This document shows, one piece after another, positions 59,098 through 64,000 of a DNA stretch of 64,000 nt. This stretch comes from Lantana camara (Eukaryota > Streptophyta > Magnoliopsida > Lamiales > Verbenaceae), in the NCBI GenBank assembly GCA_037501455.1, contig CM074863.1, positions 59,873,501 through 59,937,500 on the forward strand, given 5' to 3'. Positions within the stretch are counted from its first letter, which is position 1, and the number at the start of each line of letters is the position of its first letter. Position numbers and translations under genes: made by a program. Below the pieces are notes generated by a model. The model was given only the letters and a program-made list of their open reading frames with translations. It was not told the DNA's origin and ran no database searches.

Positions 59098-59604
59098 AGT
59101 CCAAAGTGTGGAAATGATATAATTCGGCCCTAAGCCTATTATAGTATTATTTGGGCCTTTATGTTATCATTATTTAGCTGTATATTAGTTTATTTAAGCC
59201 CACTTTTGTAAGCCTTCATGGCAAGTGGCGAGAATAGCTTGTGTCCTTTAGTATTCTAGTGTCTCTTAGGTTTCCATGCATGCATCTTTATAAATTCAGC
59301 ATTGTAACTTGTTTTTCTTTCAATCAAGAAGTAAAATTATTGAATTTTCATTCAAGTGAGATTTTTCTCTCAAGTTCTTTGCTGAATGACATTAGGGTTT
59401 CAAACCCCTTTCCTGGATAACGTTATTTCTCGACTCCTTATAGTCGACGGGGTGCGTTACTTACAATCTGATAGTGTTGGTTCTTTGCTCAATATAGCAA
59501 ACGGGTCACACTCCTCCTATTTTCCACCTTGAATTGGACGATCAGATTCAAGAACTCCAAGTATTGATATAGGGTTTCACGGCAAGTACGTGGAGTTCGT
59601 ATCA
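58848..59604 (+). repeat. 3' LTR of CRM element 2 (subfamily D1)
   Basis: 757 bp from TGATGTGAATCATG to TTCGTATCA, followed by TSD TTTCC. It carries the coding tail in its first 250 bases and a TATA-like TTTATAAATT at 59287-59296. Unlike the 5' LTR it is complete. Confidence 0.9.
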
Positions 59605-60154
59605 TTTCCTCAACAAGGTGACTACTTTCATATGAACGAATCCTCAAGGTTAAAATTCGTCAAACTTCATCTTTCAATTGACTTTAAGGTAGTAAGTCAA
59701 TATAGCAAATCTTATTCCTTCAACTCTGAACCTTTTCATAAACATTGATCTTGGTAAAGAATCCTTTCATCTTTGAATTATGGTATGTTTTCGTTGTAGT
59801 GCCAATAGGTAGTGTTGACGGAGGGAAATCTTAGTGTTGGCTCATAGGGTACCCTGAAATTCGAACACTAAATTCGATGCATGCGGGTTAAAGATGCAAA
59901 TGAAATGTAACACGTATATCACGTAAATGCAATAATTAGTTGCAATTTATAAAGCACATAAAATAAGATGTTGCATAATCAAAGTCATAATGTGCACACA
60001 ATCATATAATCACGAAATAATTCATGCCGAAGGGTCAAAATATCAAGTCAAACAAATGCAATGCGCAGTTATTCCTATGCCGTATGACCTAGATAGACTC
60101 AACACGACTCAAGAGCTCGGTTTTGCAACCTGGAGCTCTGATACCACTTAAGGA
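59605..60154 (-). repeat. LARD L2 internal region, 5' part
   Basis: The L2 internal region resumes after the CRM element, ending in the PBS at 60129-60146 (reverse of TGGTATCAGAGCTCCAGG), next to the 5' LTR. It matches 32240-32728 and 39620-40157 closely. Confidence 0.88.
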
Positions 60155-60583
60155 TGTAACACCCCAAACGGAGGATGCGACATCCCCCGCACTGACCCAG
60201 ACTCGGTCACGAAATGGAAAGTCCATACCCGAATCCGAATCAAAGCGAACAGGAGACCAACTCACACACTAGGCTAGGCGGATCTAACCCGACAGACTGA
60301 GAGCGCGGAAGCAATTTAAACAATTATCAACAAATAGCGGGAGCAATTAATTCAACATACAAAATATGTGACGGGTTCAACTAGCATAGATACCTAGTCC
60401 CGAATATCAGCATACATAATAGGTGATGGGTTCAACTAGCATAGATACCTAGTCCCGAATCTCAAATCATCGCAACGTAATAAACCAACATAAGTATCAG
60501 CAGAATAGCTAATTACATCCAAATGCTAGCATACTAACCCCACACGGGTTTAAGTCTAAGTAGAGTATAAAACATAATCTCCA
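60155..60583 (-). repeat. LARD L2 5' LTR, last part
   Basis: TGTAACACCCCAAACGGAGG on the plus strand marks the LTR 3' end. It matches 32729-33150. It is broken at 60583 by the family B-type LTR; the rest would lie beyond the window. Confidence 0.85.
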
Positions 60584-62182
60584 TGTAACGCCCCGACTTT
60601 TCAGACGTAAAGGTACGACGTATGTGTTTACAAACTTGCGCGAATTAATTGTTTTTACGTGTGTTATATTTAATTTTATTATAAATTGTTATTATTTTAT
60701 TTTATTATATTTTATTTTGATTTAATATTATTTTAAAATATTTCGTTATTTTAAGTATTTATTTTAAATTATTGTTAATTTAATGATTAATGTTAATTAA
60801 GTGTTATGCTAATTAATCATGCTTAACCATATTAATTAATTTTTATAATATCCGTTGACTTTAAATTTTATTTAATATTAGAATTTAATTTATTTGTTTT
60901 TAATTTTTATTATGCATGGAATTTTATGAATATGTGCATGGTGGTTTAATTTGTGCATCGTTCTTTTATGAAATGATATCGAAATGTCGTGAAATTGTAG
61001 TATGTCGTAAATATATGTGTCATGAACATGCCTATATGCTCGGTTTATGTTTTTGAATTCATTTGATATGTTAACGAATTTAATTTGAATCGTGGAACTA
61101 AATCGGGGGCTAACGAGCACTTAGCGTACCCTTGGTTCCGTATTTAATATCTTGAGCTCGGGAACTCGGATTCGAGTTCCGTCAACTCCGTTGAACTCGT
61201 AACGAAAATTCTAGTTAAGTAAACTTAGCCTTATATTTTTCCAAAGTCATTTGAACCTCCGAAATCCAACCGAAAAACGAAACGGTGACCAAACTGACTT
61301 TGCTGCACTAAAATGGCCATATCTCACCCAAACTTTAACCAAAGTAACCATGGTTTGATTCTATTGAACCCTAACTCAACCACATAACCTGATATATCAT
61401 GCCCTAACCAAACCAACCCTCAAACAATCCACAAATCTCAGCCAAAGTCACTGAAATTCCAGTCATTCCCGTAACCTTGCCTTCCTTGGAGATTTTGGAG
61501 CTCAAATCTCATCCAATCTTCATCTAATCAACAAGGTAAGCTTAGGGTTGTAATATATGTTCATTCCTGATCATTTTCATCCTTTCATCCCCAAATTTGA
61601 TCATGGTTTCATGAGTTTTTGGCTGATCTTCTTGCAATATAATAGGTTTGGGGAAAATTTGATGATCTTATTCAATTCTTGATGGTTTTGATTGATTCCA
61701 AGCTTGAAAATGATTGTTTTGTCATCCTCTTCTCATTTATGATCATTGATTTCATGGTGGTTGATGTATTGATGAGATGTCATTTATGGCACTTTGAGAA
61801 AATTTTCATGTAATGTCATGTATGCTTTCTTTTCATGTTTGAGCTCTTTTGGGACTGAGTTTTATGTCATATTGGTGTTGTGTTGCTGCACTTTTGATAG
61901 CCTAACTTACATGAACTTGTTGGGATTAATGGAGATCAGTCATGCCCTGTTTTTCGTGGGTTTTGCCCTGTTTTTTTTAAACTGGATTTTTGCTGTCAAA
62001 GCTGCTGCGGTTCTGCCTTGCTTTTTCTGTCAGTTTTCATGGCTTTGTGGGATTTGTTTTGGCTGAGTTCTTGCTGCATTTCATGCCTGGTCTTGCCGCA
62101 TATCTTGCTTGCATATCGCTTTAGCTGCTGCTGCGTCTTTTGCTGTCAAAACAGAGGGTTATATGTGAACTGCTGCATGCAT

Positions 62183-62308
62183 TTGACACGGGCGTGTCAA
62201 CCTTTCCCTTCTAGCATGGAACGGGGGTGCAACATTGTCCGGTCCTCTCTGTACCGAGACACGGGGGTGTCCCGGTTTGTTCTATATTGGTGACACGGGC
62301 GCGTCACC
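62183..62308. repeat. Palindrome cluster in family B copy C
   Basis: TTGACACGGGCGTGTCAA (62183-62200), a GACACGGGGGTGTC at about 62258 and GGTGACACGGGCGCGTCACC (62289-62308), with a decayed fourth near 62218. They lie in predicted intron 1, as in family S. Confidence 0.75.
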
Positions 62309-62917
62309 TTCTGAATTCATAACATAAGCTTACGTGATACATATATATTTCATGCATGAGCTTGCAGGTTTTTTTGTGAAATGTTTACATGCATATATGT
62401 ACATATATATACTTAAACTATTTGTATTGCATGTGTGTAAGTTGCATGCATATTGTTTTTCATGCATGGGATGCACGTTGCATGTATATAAATATATATG
62501 AATATATATTTTTATATATATTATATATATATTTATATATGTTTATTAAATAGTAAATATTATTTGATTTAATTGAATTATAGAATTAAATGGTTATCTA
62601 TTTTACGTTCTATTTAATTTCCGATTTTTAAAGTGAATGTATTTAATTGTTTATTTTCTAATTTTAAATGTGATTTAACTTGTGCTATGATTATATTTAA
62701 ATTTCTTGAATTGAATTGATTGGAAATGTGGAATTTTGAATTCGAATGAAAGTGAACGAATGATTGAATGACTTGAATATATGATTTAAATTCCTTAATA
62801 GTGCACATGAACATTTTCATAACATAATCTTATCTTTTACATATTCATATCATGATCATTACATTGCCGAGCGTCTTATTTGGTCATTTTGAGTCTCATA
62901 CCTTTCTTTTTGTACAG

Positions 62918-62985
62918 ATTCGGGTTTGGTCGGAGACGAGGGCGAGCACTGAGACGCTTATGCCTTTCTTTTGCGTTTTAAAAAG
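62918..62985 (+). other. Predicted LTR mini-exon, copy C
   Basis: 68 nt between acceptor CTTTTTGTACAG and donor AAAAAG|GTAGGT. It follows GCCGAGCGTCT and TTGAGTCTCA. The polypyrimidine run before the acceptor is the best in the window. Confidence 0.5.
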
Positions 62986-63677
62986 GTAGGTTTCTCTTCT
63001 AATAGTTAAAGTGACCCGATATATCCCTTACGTGAAATGTTTTAAGCCAAAATAGTATATTTATGTATATCGAGTCCTTTTGAGTAAATGATTTCAAACG
63101 TATGACCCCTTTTGTATTTTTGAAACCCTACCTTATGATGTTGGCGAGTGCATGATATGAATTAAACACGGGCCCAGGGACTTAGTGTATGTGGCTATCC
63201 GGGGAGGCAAGGGCCGACGGTGATCCCATATACTAGTTCCAACCAATTTACGGCAAAACGGACCTCGTCAAGGAGTTTTTGATGAGGAAACGCTAACCGG
63301 GCTTTGAGGACTCATGAACCTCATAGCCGCATTGATATAATTAGGTGGCCTTGCAAACCCGTCCACCACCCGAAGGAAGAAGGTGTATATGAATGATTAT
63401 GATCATGATATGTATGAGCACAAAAGATTTATGTGTGATAACGAATAATTCATGTTATGATTACACGAGGTGTTGGTTGGAGATTGTGCACGCCCACTCG
63501 CCGGGCTATAAAACCTTATGAGCAATTATGAATGAATATGAATGTCGTAATCCCATTGATGTTTTCTTTTGTTTTAACCACTTGGGAAATTCTTATCAAA
63601 CTTCACACGGGATTAGGGCTTGCATGAATGTGTTTAAATTATACGATATTATATTCTATGCCTTGTTTTATACCCAC

Positions 63678-63694
63678 CAGTCTTCTTTAGACTG
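63678..63694 (+). promoter_or_regulatory. Conserved LTR hairpin, copy C
   Basis: CAGTCT and AGACTG form a 6-bp stem with loop TCTTT. The acceptor is 31 bases on (63725). Confidence 0.6.
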
Positions 63695-64000
63695 AACCCG
63701 GTTTGTTTTCAGTTCTTTTGTGCAGGTATAGGAGTGCTAGGCGGGAATACAAGTCGTCTAGGTTTTGCATTGTTGTTTAGCACTTCTTTTCAATCTCATA
63801 CACTCATACTCTTATTGCTATTTTGTATATGATCATAGTATGGAGCGTTATGATTTTGTAGGCCGTGTGGCCTTGGATACTTGAAGGATTTTGTATATCT
63901 ATTTTGGAGCTTGGTGGCTCATTATATATATTATATGTTGATCTTGCTTCCGCGTTTCATTATAACTCTGATTTTATATTGTCTTGAGTTTGAATGGTTT

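Larger units (their letters stand above)
49247..59604 (+). mobile_element. CRM-clade Ty3/gypsy element 2, nested
   Basis: Flanked by TSD TTTCC (49242-49246 and 59605-59609), inside the LARD L2 internal region. Without its two nested solo LTRs and their TSDs it is about 6.2 kb. Order: 5' LTR (partly deleted), PBS, A-rich leader, gag, protease, Lys/Glu linker, RT, RNase H, integrase, polypurine tract, 3' LTR. The polyprotein runs into the 3' LTR, as reported for CRM elements with a CR-type tail; no classical chromodomain is seen. Stops and frameshifts in gag, the linker and RNase H, plus the insertions, make it inactive. Confidence 0.95.
60584..64000 (+). repeat. Long LTR of the B family (copy C), runs off window
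   Basis: It starts TGTAACGCCCCGACTTTTC, like the solo LTR at 34284-37562. Candidate TSD CTCCA precedes it, but the 3' end is outside. Predicted exon 1 ends at 61535 (AACAAG|GTAAGC), the GCCGAGCGTCT box is at 62866-62876, mini-exon at 62918-62985, acceptor TGTGCAG at 63725 followed by GCTAGGCGGGA. Block with CTCGCCGGGC at 63475-63506. Short frames (61794-62293) are in the predicted intron and not supported as genes. Confidence 0.85.

Noticed and set aside
61794..62293. Two overlapping Cys/Phe-rich frames in copy C
   Set aside because: No similarity to known proteins, overlap in different frames, absent from the related LTR at 34284-37562.

Overview
This is nuclear plant DNA, from an angiosperm and probably a eudicot. 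It is AT-rich, has no recognisable host gene, tRNA or rRNA gene, and consists almost entirely of nested and rearranged LTR retrotransposons. Evidence: plant-type initiator-Met primer binding sites, 3-4 kb LTRs starting TGTAACRCCCC/TGTGACGCCCC, CRM-clade Ty3/gypsy gag-pol and Ty1/copia pol, several with exact 5-bp target-site duplications (TSDs).

Layout. 1-4935: fragments of three long-LTR families. 4936-10015: a solo CRM-type LTR on the minus strand, then a decayed plus-strand CRM-clade element cut off after RNase H. 10016-15418: copia LTR pieces, an unclassified repeat with a palindrome cluster, and the 3' LTR of a minus-strand copia element. 15419-29077: that copia element's pol and gag, split by a complete, very young non-autonomous large retrotransposon (LARD L1, 18183-28687; LTRs 4045 bp each, six differences seen; TSD ATATT). 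29249-40157: minus-strand rearranged LARD pieces with a solo LTR (34284-37562, TSD ATATC) and a duplicated block that carries the same insertion junction. 40158-49246: a LARD LTR split by a solo LTR (40262-43306, TSD GGAGA) and the LARD 3' internal region. 49247-59604: a CRM-clade element inserted in the LARD (TSD TTTCC), itself hit by two solo LTRs (51135-51918, TSD CCTCT; 53450-56780, TSD TTTAT/TTTAC). 59605-60583: the 5' side of the same LARD. 60584-64000: an incomplete long LTR running off the window.

No gene set here works together as a host pathway. The CRM and copia polyproteins are all broken by stops, frameshifts or insertions, so any mobility of the LARD would need proteins from elsewhere.

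The most interesting signal is inside the long LTRs. At least six families share a gene-like plan: a predicted exon 1, an intron, a mini-exon of about 57-90 nt ending AG|GTRRG, a second intron, then a 3' splice site. Between 30 and 60 nt upstream of that last splice site lies a short hairpin (CAGTCN...N'GACTG) whose stem pairs change in a compensatory way between families. Several of these LTRs also carry clusters of short GC-rich palindromes in the first predicted intron, and the LARD internal region carries a tandem array of about 12 hairpins. The splice structure is predicted from sequence only; the stem covariation is visible directly.
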